From contig NZ_CP060707.1 of assembly GCF_003048675.2 (NCBI RefSeq), positions 248,001 to 312,000 on the forward strand: DNA of 64,000 nucleotides, written 5' to 3'. The stretch is from Campylobacter concisus. GTDB taxonomy: Bacteria > Campylobacterota > Campylobacteria > Campylobacterales > Campylobacteraceae. Positions 26,595-36,145 of the stretch are shown here, piece by piece (the stretch's first letter is position 1; every line of letters begins with the position of its first letter). Below the pieces are notes generated by a model that searched no databases, had not been told where the DNA came from, and saw only the letters and a program-made list of their open reading frames with translations. The position numbers were made by a program, and so were the translations under genes.

Positions 26595-29500
26595 TTACTC
26601 AGCACTTTGCGCAGCTTCGCTGCTCTCTATCTCGTCGCTAAAGTCTGCTAGGCTTAGGCGTTTTAGCTGGCGGTAGCGTCTTTGCGCATCAGCTTTGTTT
26701 TTAGCTAGTAGCTCGTCTGCGTGCTCAGGGTTGGTCTTTTTAAGCGAGTTGTAGCGAACTTCGTTTAGCAGAAACTCTTCATAAAGCGACCAGTCTGGCT
26801 CTTTTGAGGTGATTTTGAGCGGATTTTGTCCCTCTTTTAAAAGGCGCGGATCGTATAGGTATGTCGGCCAGTATCCGCATTTTGTAGCGAGCTCGCCCTG
26901 GCCGCCTGACTGCGATAAGCCGCCTTTGATGCCGTGAGCGATGCACGGAGAGTAGGCGATGATGAGACTTGGGCCATCATACGCTTCGGCTGCTGTGATC
27001 GCTTTTATCACATTTGCTTGGCTCGCGTTTGAGTTGATCTGCGCTACAAAAATGTTGCCGTAAGTCATCGCGATGTAGCCAAGGTCCTTTTTCTGAGCCG
27101 GTTTGCCGCTAGCTGTAAATTGTGCTATCGAGCCTGCGCGGCTTGATTTTGAACTTTGGCCGCCAGTATTTGAATAAACTTCGGTGTCAAGCACTAGCAC
27201 ATTTACGTTCTCGCCGCTAGCTAGCACATGGTCAAGTCCGCCAAAGCCGATGTCATACGCCCAGCCGTCGCCGCCGATGATCCATTGCGACTTTTTGACG
27301 AGAAATTTCTTAAGCTCTAAAATTTCTTTTACGCCTGGCGCGTTTAAATTTTGCTCTAAAATAGGCAATAAATTTTTCGTGATCTCTTGCGTTTTAACGC
27401 CATCATTTTTGAAATTTATCCAGTCGTTGTAAAGCGCTGAAAGTGCGTTTGGTACGCTGTCTATGTTGTTTCTCATGATATCTTCGATGCGGTGGCGCAT
27501 AGTCTCGATCGCTACGTTCATACCCATGCCAAACTCGGCGTTATCTTCAAATAGCGAATTTGCCCACGCAATGCCCTTGCCATCGTCATTTGTGGTGTAC
27601 GGAGTAGATGGGGCTGAGCCGCCATATATCGAGCTACAACCAGTCGCGTTTGCAACGATCATGCGCTCACCAAAGAGCCTTGTAATAAGCGTGATATACG
27701 GAGTTTCGCCACATCCCGGGCAAGCGCCGTGGAATTCAAAGAGCGGCTTAGCAAAGCCAACACCTTTAACGCTCTCTTTGTTCATGAGATCGTCTTTGTA
27801 AGCGACCTTTTTAAATAGATAATCAGCGTTTTCTTGTTCGTTTTTGCCTAGCTCTTCTTCAAGCGGCACCATTACGAGCGATTTCTCCTTGCTTGGGCAG
27901 TTTTGCGCGCACAGCTCGCAGCCTGTGCAGTCTAGCGGGCTTACTTGGATCTTGTATTTTAGTCCCTTGACCTCTTTGCCTTTGGCTTCTAGGTTGTGCT
28001 CTTTTACGCCATCTGGGGCTGCACTAAGCTCGTTCTCGTCTATCAAAAATGGCCTGATTACAGCGTGTGGGCAGACAAATGCGCACTGGTTGCACTGGAT
28101 GCAGTTTTGCTCGATCCATTTTGGCACCATGACGCCAACACCACGCTTCTCGTAAGCCGTCGTGCCAGCTTCAAAGTGGCCGTCTTCGTAGCCTATGAAG
28201 GCTGAGACTGGCAGGCTGTCACCGCGAGCTGCATTTATCGGTTTTACGACGTTTTCGATGAAGCTGTTGCCGATGTATTTTTCATCTTTTTGAGCGTCAT
28301 CTGCTAAATTTGCCCACGCAGGATCAACTGACACCTTTATAAGCCCATTTGCGCCAACGTCGATAGCGTTGTAGTTCATCTGCACGATCGCTTCGCCTTT
28401 TTTAGCATAGGCTTTGTGAGCGTACTCTTTCATATATTTTTGCGCATCTTCAAATGGTATGATATCAGCAAGCTTGAAAAATGCCGACTGCATTATGGTA
28501 TTTGTGCGGTTTTTAAGGCCGATATCGTGCGCTAGTTTGGTTGCGTTTATGATGTAGAAATTTATATTTTTGCTAGCTAAAATTTTCTTAACTTTATTTG
28601 GTAGCTTCGCTATGGTCTGCTCTGCGTCCCAGATAGAGTTTAATAAAAATGTGCCGTTTTCTCTGATGCCATCAATCACGTCGTAAATTTCAAGATATGC
28701 TGCGACTGAGCAGGCTACAAAGTGCGGGTTTGAGACGAGATATGTCGAGCGGATCGGCTTTTTGCCAAAGCGAAGGTGCGAGCGCGTGTAACCGCCCGAT
28801 TTTTTACTATCGTAGGCAAAATATGCCTGTGCGTAAAGATCAGTCTTATCGCCGATGATCTTTATTGAGTTTTTGTTCGCGCCCACGGTGCCATCAGCGC
28901 CAAGGCCGTAAAATAAGCACTCTTTAACGCTCTCATCGCTTAGTGAAATTTTCTCTCCAGTTGGTAGCGACGTAAAAGTGACGTCATCAACGATACCCAC
29001 CGTAAAGCCATTTTTTGGCTCGCTTTGGTTTAAATTTTCAAACACAGCTAGCATCTGCGCAGGATCGACGTCCTTTGAGCTTAGGCCGTATCTGCCGCCA
29101 ACTATGATCGGGGCGTCCTTTTGGCCGTAAAATGCAGCTTTTATATCAAGATATAGCGGCTCGCCAAGACTGCCAGGCTCTTTTGTGCGGTCAAGAACGG
29201 CTATTTTTTTCACGCTCTTTGGCATCACATCAAATAGATACTTTGTGCTAAACGGGCGGTACAAATGCACCTTGATAATGCCCACTTTTTCGCCTTTTGC
29301 GTTTAGATAATCCATGACCTCTTCAAGAGTTTGCGTCACTGAGCCCATGGCTACGATGACACGTGTCGCTTCTGGGTCGCCGTAGTAGTTAAATGGCTTG
29401 TAGTCACGACCAGTGATCTTTGAAATTTCAGCTAGGTAGTTTGCCACGATGTCTGGCACCGCGTCATAAAAGCGGTTGCTTAGCTCTCTTGTTTGAAAGT

Positions 29501-30173
29501 AGATATCATCGTTTTGCGCTGTGCCTCTTGTTTTTGGGCTCTCTGGATTTAGTGCTTCGTCTCTAAATTTTTGTAGCGCCTCTCTATCAAGTAGCCTATC
29601 AAAGTGCGCGTAGTCCATCACTTCTACTTTTTGAATTTCATGGCTCGTTCTAAAGCCATCAAAGAAGTGTAAAAATGGCACGCGACCCTTGATCGCTGCT
29701 AAATGCGCCACACCAGCGATGTCCATCACCTCTTGCACTGAGCCACTTGCTAGCATAGCAAAGCCAGTTTGGCGACAGGCGTAGATATCTTGGTGGTCGC
29801 CAAATATTGAAAGTGCCTGCGCCGCTAGCGAGCGAGCTGAGACGTGGATGACGCCAGGGAGGAGCTGGCCTGCTATTTTATACATATTTGGAATTTTTAA
29901 AAGTAGGCCTTGAGAAGCTGTGTAGGTCGTAGTTAGCGCGCCAACTTGTAGCGAGCCATGTACCGTGCCAGCTGCGCCGCCCTCGCTTTGCATCTCGACT
30001 ACTTTTACTGGCATACCAAATAAATTTTTCTTGCCCTGCGCTGCCCAAAGGTCAGTGTAGTCAGCCATAGGCGAGCTAGGAGTGATAGGGTAAATTCCAG
30101 CCACCTCTGTAAATGCGTACGATGCGTAAGCTGCGGCCTCGTTTCCATCCATAGTTTTCATTATTTTTGACAT
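26595..30173 (-). CDS. nifJ: Pyruvate:ferredoxin (flavodoxin) oxidoreductase
   Basis: 1192 residues, full length for the single-chain homodimeric enzyme. It converts pyruvate and CoA to acetyl-CoA and CO2, passing electrons to flavodoxin or ferredoxin, a central route into the citric acid cycle in Campylobacter. Order: alpha and gamma domains; the 2x[4Fe-4S] ferredoxin domain with CIQCNQCAFVCP (about 690) and CTGCELCAQNCP (about 750); CPGCGETPY (about 815); and the thiamine diphosphate domain with GGDGWAYDIGFGGLDHVLA (about 965). Shine-Dalgarno aaggcgg precedes the ATG. It stands alone and is divergent from the MFS gene at 30,330. The flavodoxin at 32,673 is a plausible partner. Confidence 0.97.
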   Translation of the reverse strand: MSKIMKTMDGNEAAAYASYAFTEVAGIYPITPSSPMADYTDLWAAQGKKNLFGMPVKVVEMQSEGGAAGTVHGSLQVGALTTTYTASQGLLLKIPNMYKIAGQLLPGVIHVSARSLAAQALSIFGDHQDIYACRQTGFAMLASGSVQEVMDIAGVAHLAAIKGRVPFLHFFDGFRTSHEIQKVEVMDYAHFDRLLDREALQKFRDEALNPESPKTRGTAQNDDIYFQTRELSNRFYDAVPDIVANYLAEISKITGRDYKPFNYYGDPEATRVIVAMGSVTQTLEEVMDYLNAKGEKVGIIKVHLYRPFSTKYLFDVMPKSVKKIAVLDRTKEPGSLGEPLYLDIKAAFYGQKDAPIIVGGRYGLSSKDVDPAQMLAVFENLNQSEPKNGFTVGIVDDVTFTSLPTGEKISLSDESVKECLFYGLGADGTVGANKNSIKIIGDKTDLYAQAYFAYDSKKSGGYTRSHLRFGKKPIRSTYLVSNPHFVACSVAAYLEIYDVIDGIRENGTFLLNSIWDAEQTIAKLPNKVKKILASKNINFYIINATKLAHDIGLKNRTNTIMQSAFFKLADIIPFEDAQKYMKEYAHKAYAKKGEAIVQMNYNAIDVGANGLIKVSVDPAWANLADDAQKDEKYIGNSFIENVVKPINAARGDSLPVSAFIGYEDGHFEAGTTAYEKRGVGVMVPKWIEQNCIQCNQCAFVCPHAVIRPFLIDENELSAAPDGVKEHNLEAKGKEVKGLKYKIQVSPLDCTGCELCAQNCPSKEKSLVMVPLEEELGKNEQENADYLFKKVAYKDDLMNKESVKGVGFAKPLFEFHGACPGCGETPYITLITRLFGERMIVANATGCSSIYGGSAPSTPYTTNDDGKGIAWANSLFEDNAEFGMGMNVAIETMRHRIEDIMRNNIDSVPNALSALYNDWINFKNDGVKTQEITKNLLPILEQNLNAPGVKEILELKKFLVKKSQWIIGGDGWAYDIGFGGLDHVLASGENVNVLVLDTEVYSNTGGQSSKSSRAGSIAQFTASGKPAQKKDLGYIAMTYGNIFVAQINSNASQANVIKAITAAEAYDGPSLIIAYSPCIAHGIKGGLSQSGGQGELATKCGYWPTYLYDPRLLKEGQNPLKITSKEPDWSLYEEFLLNEVRYNSLKKTNPEHADELLAKNKADAQRRYRQLKRLSLADFSDEIESSEAAQSAE

Positions 30174-30329
30174 ATTTCCGCCTTAAAATTATCTTAAAAA
30201 TGGCTTTATTATAAGGAAATAATCCAAAATTTGTCATTAATCTCTATCATTAAAAAATTAAAATTTATAAATAACTAAGATGTAAGTCAAATTTTAATAT
30301 TGTAGAGGCAAAGTAAAAAGGATGAAATT

Positions 30330-31496
30330 TTGATAAATATTCATAAAATAGCCTATCTAAGGGTTATCGCGTTAGCTTTTGCAGCTTTTATATTTAATAC
30401 AACTGAGTTCGTGCCGGTACCGCTTTTAAGCGACATAGCAAAGGATTTTGGCATGAGTACGGCTGATACTGGGCTCATCATCACGATATATGCGTGGAGT
30501 GTGACGATACTCTCGCTACCATTTATGCTGTTAACTGCAAATTTAGAGCGAAGATCGCTACTCTTAAAGGTTTTTATCATTTTTGTGGCTTCTCACGCAC
30601 TTTGCGCTCTTGCTTGGAATTTTACTGTTTTAGTCATAGCTCGCGTGCTAATAGCTATCTCACACGCCATATTTTGGTCGATCACTGCCTCGCTTGCTGT
30701 TAGGGTGGCACCTATCAATAAAAGCTCGCAAGCTCTGGGGCTTTTAGCGCTTGGCACATCGATGGCGATGATACTTGGTTTGCCGCTTGGTAGGATTTTA
30801 GGCGATAGCTTGGGCTGGCGTGTCACATTTGGGCTCATAGGGATCTTTGCTGTGGGCGTTGGTGCTTGGCTATATAAAATTTTGCCACTTTTGCCTAGCA
30901 AAAACTCAGGCTCGCTAAAGAGCTTGCCGGAGCTTGCAAGAAATGGCTTTTTGATGGTAGTATTTTTGCTAACTGCTATCGTTATCAGTGCGCATTTTAG
31001 CACTTATAGCTACATCGAGCCATTTGCTAAAGATATAAGCGGCTTTGATGGTAAATTTATCACCATATTTTTGCTTTTGTTTGGCGTCGCTGGCATCGTA
31101 GCAAGCTGGCTTTTCTCTAAATTTTATAAGCTCATACCAAATGCTTTTACAGCTACCTCAATAGCGATCATTTTAGCCTGCTTACTGACGTTAAATTTCA
31201 TCGCTACAAATGAGAGCTTGATGCTTGCGCTTGCCTTTATCTGGGGGCTTGGCATAGCTGGGATAAATATGAGCTTTCAGATCAAGGTGCTAAGCTTAGC
31301 CTCAAATGCCACGGACGCTGCGATGGCGATATATTCAGCTATTTATAATATCGGCATAGGAGCTGGCGCGCTAATAGGCCATCAAACGATAGTTCATCTT
31401 GGCGAGCAAAATATCGGCAACGTTGGCAGCCTTTTTGCAGTGGCTGGGCTTGTCATTTTTTTCGTTGCGGCAATTAAATTTAAAAAGGCTAATTAA
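30330..31496 (+). CDS. sotB: MFS efflux transporter, SotB/sugar-efflux type
   Basis: 388 residues, 12 predicted transmembrane segments. The N-terminal FIFNTTEFVPVPLLSDIA (TEF motif) and the LERRSLL and LGLPLGRILGDSLGWR loops are typical of the SotB/AraJ drug:H+ antiporter 1 subfamily, which exports sugars or small drugs. Start chosen at TTG 30,330 because aaaagg lies 8 bases upstream and no ATG gives the family's usual N-terminus. It is divergently transcribed from nifJ and followed by a strong terminator hairpin at 31,482. The exact substrate cannot be read from sequence. Confidence 0.85.
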   Translation: MINIHKIAYLRVIALAFAAFIFNTTEFVPVPLLSDIAKDFGMSTADTGLIITIYAWSVTILSLPFMLLTANLERRSLLLKVFIIFVASHALCALAWNFTVLVIARVLIAISHAIFWSITASLAVRVAPINKSSQALGLLALGTSMAMILGLPLGRILGDSLGWRVTFGLIGIFAVGVGAWLYKILPLLPSKNSGSLKSLPELARNGFLMVVFLLTAIVISAHFSTYSYIEPFAKDISGFDGKFITIFLLLFGVAGIVASWLFSKFYKLIPNAFTATSIAIILACLLTLNFIATNESLMLALAFIWGLGIAGINMSFQIKVLSLASNATDAAMAIYSAIYNIGIGAGALIGHQTIVHLGEQNIGNVGSLFAVAGLVIFFVAAIKFKKAN

Positions 31497-31509
31497 ATTT
31501 AGCCTTTTT
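31482..31509 (+). terminator. Rho-independent terminator of the MFS gene
   Basis: A 9-bp stem AAAAAGGCT/AGCCTTTTT with a 10-base loop overlaps the last codons and ends in a T-rich arm followed by A's. It could act in both directions. Confidence 0.75.
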
Positions 31510-31545
31510 AAAAAACCAAAAACGTTACAAATTTCTACAAATAAG

Positions 31546-31560
31546 TGATAATAAATATCA
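31546..31560 (+). promoter_or_regulatory. Possible Fur box upstream of the DUF2325-fldA group
   Basis: The sequence tgataataaatatca has the dyad GATAAT..ATATC expected of a Fur-type operator, and a second half-site-like ataatcgttatc lies near 31,592. I recall that the matching C. jejuni gene group is iron responsive. No experiment can be read from the sequence. Confidence 0.4.
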
Positions 31561-31632
31561 TAACTAAGAATAATTTTAGCTAAACTTTTTTATAATCGTT
31601 ATCAGAAAACGAATAAATTTTAGGAGCTTGTT

Positions 31633-31944
31633 ATGTCAGTTTTAGTTATCGGAGCAGATGAGATCACGCCTATTAAGGCTGTTTTGCATGATTTGGGAGC
31701 TGAAAAGATAGAGCACTGGGACGCTAGAAATGAAAACCGCGTAAATCGCAAGCCGATCCCACAAGATACTGAGTGCGTGGTGATGCTAACTAGCTTTTTA
31801 AATCACAACACGATGAAGACCATTAAAACTCAAGCAAAAAAGAGAAATATCCCTATCGTTTGTGCAAAAAGAAGCGTTAGTTGCGTATTTTGCGAGTATT
31901 GTAAGGTCTTTGGCCTAGATAAGGAATTTGGATGCAAAGAATAA
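31633..31944 (+). CDS. DUF2325 domain protein
   Basis: 103 residues, with a Shine-Dalgarno (taggag) 9 bases before the ATG. It starts VLVIGADEITPIKAVLHDLG like DUF2325 proteins, a small Rossmann-like domain of unknown function, and ends with a four-cysteine cluster (CAKRSVSCVFCEYCKVFG) that could bind metal or an Fe-S centre. It is 3 bases from the next gene and near flavodoxin. I recall the same trio (Cj1384c-Cj1383c-fldA) in C. jejuni. A redox or iron role is plausible but unproven. Confidence 0.75.
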   Translation: MSVLVIGADEITPIKAVLHDLGAEKIEHWDARNENRVNRKPIPQDTECVVMLTSFLNHNTMKTIKTQAKKRNIPIVCAKRSVSCVFCEYCKVFGLDKEFGCKE

Positions 31945-31947
31945 TCG

Positions 31948-32661
31948 ATGAAGTTCGGGTTTTTATCAGATATTGGCGAAATAACTCCAAGTATTTTTGC
32001 AAAGCTTGACAAGTTTTCGCGTGCAAAAATTTTCATCGCACTTTATAATGTTGGCGTAGAAAGCGAGCTAAAGATCCCGCTTTCTTACGCTAAATTTCTA
32101 AATTTCAAAGATATTTTTGAGGCTAGGATAAATTTCTTGCTGCGTGAGAAATTTTTAAATTTCAAACCAGTTGATAGCTTTTGCATGCCTTCAAACATCA
32201 TCATAAATGCTTATTTGAAAAATGACTTTAAAGCGTTGAAATTTGTAGCAAAAGAGCCAAAAATGGCAGCTGCAAAGATGATAAAGATGCTTTATAAAAG
32301 CGGGAAATTTGAGTTTTTCATTGACGCAGCGCAGATGTTTTGCCAGTTTGTTTATGATAAAATACGCCTCCGCCATCAGGACAAAGAGGTCGTGCTAAAT
32401 GGCGGCGTCATCTCAGTCAAAAAAGATGGCAAAAATTTACTCAGCGTCATGCCAAGCTTTAAAAGGGTGAGCTTTGATGATATGAGAAATTTAAACGAGG
32501 ACATCGATGCAGCCGTTTGCGCGCTTGGTAGTGAGTGCGAGATGGTTTATATCGTCTGCCCTAGAAATGAGGAATTTAGGCGGCACGTTGAGGTTAGACA
32601 CTGCTTTGCAAGAGGGTGCATAAAGCTCGTGCCTTATACGATTATTAGTAAAATTTTTTAA
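31948..32661 (+). CDS. Conserved epsilonproteobacterial hypothetical protein
   Basis: 237 residues, soluble, Lys/Phe-rich, beginning MKFGFLSDIGEITPSIF. No motif I can assign; two Cys-containing stretches (AVCALGSECEMVYIVC, HCFARGC) occur near the C-terminus. It sits between the DUF2325 gene and fldA, 3 and 11 bases away, so the three are one operon. From gene order I believe it is the counterpart of C. jejuni Cj1383c. Function unknown. Confidence 0.7.
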   Translation: MKFGFLSDIGEITPSIFAKLDKFSRAKIFIALYNVGVESELKIPLSYAKFLNFKDIFEARINFLLREKFLNFKPVDSFCMPSNIIINAYLKNDFKALKFVAKEPKMAAAKMIKMLYKSGKFEFFIDAAQMFCQFVYDKIRLRHQDKEVVLNGGVISVKKDGKNLLSVMPSFKRVSFDDMRNLNEDIDAAVCALGSECEMVYIVCPRNEEFRRHVEVRHCFARGCIKLVPYTIISKIF

Positions 32662-32672
32662 AAAGGATAAAA

Positions 32673-33164
32673 ATGATAGGTATAGTTTATGGAAGTAGCA
32701 TGGGAAATACCGAAGATGCAGCAAAGCTTATAAGCGAGGGTTTGGGGCTTGAAAACGAGCTTTTAAACGTCTCTGACGTGGATGCAGCGAAGCTAAATGG
32801 CTTTGATAAGCTCATTCTTGGCACATCGACCTGGGGCAGTGGCGACCTGCAAGACGACTGGGACGCATTTGACTTTAAAGCGTTAAATTTAAGTGGCAAA
32901 ACGGTCGCTGTTTTTGGCATGGGCGATAGCGAGAGCTACTCAGATGAGTACTGTAACGGCATGGCAAAGCTTTACGATGAGGTCGTAAAAGCAGGCGCAA
33001 AGATAGTGGGCGAGGTTAGCACTGATGGATATACATTTGATGGCTCTGATGCCGTAAGAGGCGGTAAATTTGTAGGTCTAGCGCTTGATGCTGATAACCA
33101 AAGTGACAAGACAGAGGGTAGAATTTCAGCTTGGATCGAGCAGATAAAACCATATTTTGCGTAA
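32673..33164 (+). CDS. fldA: Flavodoxin
   Basis: 163 residues. The FMN phosphate loop is YGSSMGNTEDAA at 6-17, and the flavin-ring loops are GTSTWGSGDLQDDWD (about 51-65) and GMGDSESYSDEYCNG (about 88-102). This is the long-chain flavodoxin type. In Campylobacter and Helicobacter it is the essential electron acceptor of pyruvate and 2-oxoglutarate oxidoreductases. Shine-Dalgarno aaaagg precedes ATG 32,673. It is the last gene of a three-gene operon, with nifJ only 2.5 kb away. Confidence 0.96.
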   Translation: MIGIVYGSSMGNTEDAAKLISEGLGLENELLNVSDVDAAKLNGFDKLILGTSTWGSGDLQDDWDAFDFKALNLSGKTVAVFGMGDSESYSDEYCNGMAKLYDEVVKAGAKIVGEVSTDGYTFDGSDAVRGGKFVGLALDADNQSDKTEGRISAWIEQIKPYFA

Positions 33165-33192
33165 TAAATTTAGCTAGATCTTCTAGCTAAAT

Positions 33193-33930
33193 TTATATAT
33201 CCATAGCCGAGATAAAGCTTTTTATCCTCTCATTTTGGCTATTAAAAAACTCATCTACTAAGCCATCAAACGCGATCACGCCTTTATCTAAAAACAAAAT
33301 TCTATCAGCTATCTTTCTAGCAAAATTCATATTATGAGTGACGATGATCATAGACTTTTTCTCTTTTGCAAGAGATAAGATGACCTTTAAAACTTCAGCC
33401 TCAAGCTCTGGATCTAGCGCACTTGTAGGCTCGTCAAGCAGTAAAAAGTATGGATTTACAGCTAGTGCTCTAGCGATGGCTACACGCTGTGCTTGTCCGC
33501 CTGAGAGCCTGTTTGGATAGGTATCTTCTTTGTGGCTAAGCCCTACTTTGGCTAAAAGCTCTTTTGCCTCTTTTATCGCCTCGTTTTTATCCTTTTTTTG
33601 AACGTAGATCGGAGCTTCGGTGACATTTTGAAGCGCTGTTAGGTGCGGGAAGAGGTTGAAGCTTTGAAAGACCATGCCTGTTTTTTTGCGAATTTCTAAA
33701 AGCTCTTTTGAGCTAAGCTTCTCTTTAAAATTTACACTCCTACCATCTACCTCTAAAGTGCCACTTTGTGGGATCTCAAGTAAATTTATGCATCTAAGAA
33801 GCGTTGATTTGCCACAACCAGATGAGCCAACTATCACGGTTGTTTGCCCCTCTTTAAAGCTTGTATTTATGTTATCTAGCACCAAATGATCGCCGTAAGA
33901 TTTGCTTATATTTTTAAAATTTATAGCCAT
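33193..33930 (-). CDS. Polar amino-acid ABC transporter, ATP-binding subunit
   Basis: 245 residues. Walker A is GSSGCGKSTLL (about 36-46), the Q loop is MVFQSFNLFPH, the signature is LSGGQAQRVAIARAL (about 142), Walker B is FLLLDEPTSALDPE, and the switch His is VTHNM. It is the polar amino-acid (PAAT) type, close to cystine/glutamine-family ATPases. Cytoplasmic. Start overlaps the permease stop by one base. It is the last gene of a minus-strand operon with three binding proteins. Confidence 0.93.
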   Translation of the reverse strand: MAINFKNISKSYGDHLVLDNINTSFKEGQTTVIVGSSGCGKSTLLRCINLLEIPQSGTLEVDGRSVNFKEKLSSKELLEIRKKTGMVFQSFNLFPHLTALQNVTEAPIYVQKKDKNEAIKEAKELLAKVGLSHKEDTYPNRLSGGQAQRVAIARALAVNPYFLLLDEPTSALDPELEAEVLKVILSLAKEKKSMIIVTHNMNFARKIADRILFLDKGVIAFDGLVDEFFNSQNERIKSFISAMDI

Positions 33931-34598
33931 TAGACATACCTTGAGACAGCTTTTTCAAGCCTTGATTGAAGATAGGTTAAAAGTGTGCAAACCACTAGAT
34001 AGATGAGTGCTGCTAGGATGTAGAGGATGAGTGGCTCAAAGGTTCTTGCTGCGATCCTTTGAGCGACCATAAACATATCTACCATCGTTATAGAAGCTGC
34101 TAGTGAAGTGTCTTTAACAAGGCCTATAAATGTGTTTGAAAGCGGAGGGAGTGAGATCCTCACTGCTTGAGGTGCAATGATACGCTTTAAAATTTGATAG
34201 TGCGTCATGCCAAGCGATGTGGCCGCCTCCCACTGACCTTTTGGCACAGAAAGTATGGCAGCCCTTACAGACTCAGACGCATAAGCGCCCACGTTTAGGC
34301 TAAATGCGATAGTAGCAGCACTCCAAGTATCAAGCGTGACACCGATGCTAGGAAGCCCGTAAAATACGATGAAAAGCTGCACAAGAAGCGGTGTGCCGCG
34401 AAATATCCAAACGTAGGTGGCAAATATAAATTTTAAAATTTTTATATTTGAAAGCCTCGCTACTGCTGTGATAATTGCGATGACAAGCCCTAACGAAAAC
34501 GAGAGCAAAGTAAGTGGGATCGTCACTTTTAAAAGTGCGATGATCATCGGTAGCGTCGAGCTTGAAACAAGCTCGATCACTCTATCTAAATTTTCCAT
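33930..34598 (-). CDS. Polar amino-acid ABC transporter, permease
   Basis: 222 residues, about five transmembrane segments. The family EAA loop reads QWEAATSLGMTHYQILKRII (about 142-161). The FRGTPLLVQLFIVFYGLP motif (about 66-84) is diagnostic of HisM/GlnP-type permeases. Only one permease gene is present, which implies a homodimeric channel. It overlaps the ATPase gene by 1 base and follows the first binding-protein gene by 23 bases. Confidence 0.92.
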   Translation of the reverse strand: MENLDRVIELVSSSTLPMIIALLKVTIPLTLLSFSLGLVIAIITAVARLSNIKILKFIFATYVWIFRGTPLLVQLFIVFYGLPSIGVTLDTWSAATIAFSLNVGAYASESVRAAILSVPKGQWEAATSLGMTHYQILKRIIAPQAVRISLPPLSNTFIGLVKDTSLAASITMVDMFMVAQRIAARTFEPLILYILAALIYLVVCTLLTYLQSRLEKAVSRYV

Positions 34599-34621
34599 TT
34601 TTGCCTTGTTGGTTTATAAAT

Positions 34622-35374
34622 TTATTTTGAGACGTCTTTGCCAAAGTAGCTTTTTGAGATGGCTTCTAGTTTGCCCTCTTTTGCAAGCTCAGTTAAAGCA
34701 TTTGAAATTTGCTCTGCAAGCTCGGCGTTATCTTTCTTAACAGCTGCTGCTGTGTAGTCTTTCTCGTCAAGTGAGGCAGCTATCTTTACAGGTGCATTTG
34801 GACGCTCTTTTATGAAGTCGTAAAATACGATGTTATCTCTTACAACAGCATCTACACGCCTTGATATAAGAAGCTCCATACTTTTAGCAAAACTGTCTGT
34901 TACGACGTGCTCAGCACCGTATTTTACGGCTACTTTCGCCCAGTTGCTAGTTGCTGAGTCGGCATCTTTTTTGCCTTTTAGATCAGCAAAACTTTTAATG
35001 TCGTTATTGTCTTTTCTAGTGATGATAGCGCCAAATGTCACAGTATAAGGCACTGAAAAAGCATACTTTTTCTTTCTCTCATCAGTTATGCTTACTTGAT
35101 TAAACACAACGTCTGCTTTGCCTGCGTCAAATGCTGCTAGCATCGCGTCCCATGGAGCTGTTAGAAACTCAATTTTTAAATTTAACTTTTGCGCCACAGC
35201 TCTTGCGATATCTACGTCGTATCCTATTAGCTCATTTTTGTCATTATAAAATGTAAAAGGCGCGTAAGTGCCTTCTGTTGCTACTGTTAGCACGCCATCT
35301 TTTATAGTTTTTGCTTGTAAATTTAAAGCCATTGCAAGCACTACTACTACTTTTAATAAATTTGTAAATTTCAC
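34622..35374 (-). CDS. Amino-acid ABC transporter substrate-binding protein (first of three)
   Basis: 250 residues with a Sec signal peptide (1-22, ending LQA). Family 3 periplasmic binding protein: VATEGTYAPFTFYN, GYDVDIARAVAQKL, and the WDAMLAAFDAGKADVVFNQV / SITDERKKKY stretch, which resembles the cystine-binding FliY/TcyJ group. It lacks a lipobox Cys, so is free in the periplasm. It lies nearest the permease and is probably the primary partner. About 60 percent similar by eye to the next two genes; they are tandem duplicates. Confidence 0.9.
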   Translation of the reverse strand: MKFTNLLKVVVVLAMALNLQAKTIKDGVLTVATEGTYAPFTFYNDKNELIGYDVDIARAVAQKLNLKIEFLTAPWDAMLAAFDAGKADVVFNQVSITDERKKKYAFSVPYTVTFGAIITRKDNNDIKSFADLKGKKDADSATSNWAKVAVKYGAEHVVTDSFAKSMELLISRRVDAVVRDNIVFYDFIKERPNAPVKIAASLDEKDYTAAAVKKDNAELAEQISNALTELAKEGKLEAISKSYFGKDVSK

Positions 35375-35383
35375 TTTGATCCT

Positions 35384-36136
35384 TTATTTTGAAATATCTT
35401 TTCCAAAATATTTCATCGAAATTTCGCTTATCTTGCCTTCGGCTTTTAGCTCATCAAGCGCTTTGTTTATCGCTTCTAGTAGCTCGGTGTTGCCTTTTTT
35501 AAGAAGTGCAGCTGTTGGCATCGGCTCATTGCTAGTGTATGCGATCTTGAGCGGTGCATTTGGACGCTGCTTGATGTAGTCAAAAAATGTGACATTGTCA
35601 TTTATCGTATCGTCAGCTCTTTTTGAGATGATAAGCTCCACGCCTTTGCTAAAGCCATCAGCCACGATCACTGTTGCACCGTTTTTCTCAGCTATCGCTG
35701 CCCAGTTACTAGTTGCAGAGTGCACGCTTCTTTTGCCTTTTAGATCAGCAAAACTTTTGATGTCGTTATTGTCTTTATGCACGACTATTACTGGATATGG
35801 CATGGTGTAAGGCACGCTCATATCATACTTTTTCTTTCTATCTTCGTTTATGCTAACTTGATTAAACACCACGTCCGCTTTGCCAGCGTCAAATGCCGCA
35901 AGCATCGCATCCCATGGGGCTGTTAGAAACTCGATCTTTAAATTTAGCTTCTTTGCAACAGCTTTTGCGATATCTACGTCATATCCTACTAGCTCGCCCT
36001 TTTCGTTATAAAATGAGTAAGGTGAGTAAGTGCCTTCAGTTGCAACTATAAGCTCGCCTTTTTTGATAGTTGAAGCATTTAAATTTAAAGCTAAAAAAGC
36101 ACCTGCGATAAAGCCAAAAATGGGCTTAAAATTCAT
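35384..36136 (-). CDS. Amino-acid ABC transporter substrate-binding protein (second of three)
   Basis: 250 residues, signal peptide 1-22 (ending LNA). Same family-3 fold and motifs as its neighbours (VATEGTYSPYSFYN, WDAMLAAFDAGKADVVFNQV). The ligand-side segments differ (KRSVHSATSNWAAIAEKNGA, YTSNEPMPTAALLKK), so it may recognise a different amino acid or the same one with another affinity. It lies 9 bases from each neighbour and is part of one transcript. Confidence 0.9.
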   Translation of the reverse strand: MNFKPIFGFIAGAFLALNLNASTIKKGELIVATEGTYSPYSFYNEKGELVGYDVDIAKAVAKKLNLKIEFLTAPWDAMLAAFDAGKADVVFNQVSINEDRKKKYDMSVPYTMPYPVIVVHKDNNDIKSFADLKGKRSVHSATSNWAAIAEKNGATVIVADGFSKGVELIISKRADDTINDNVTFFDYIKQRPNAPLKIAYTSNEPMPTAALLKKGNTELLEAINKALDELKAEGKISEISMKYFGKDISK

Positions 36137-36145
36137 TGATTCTCC

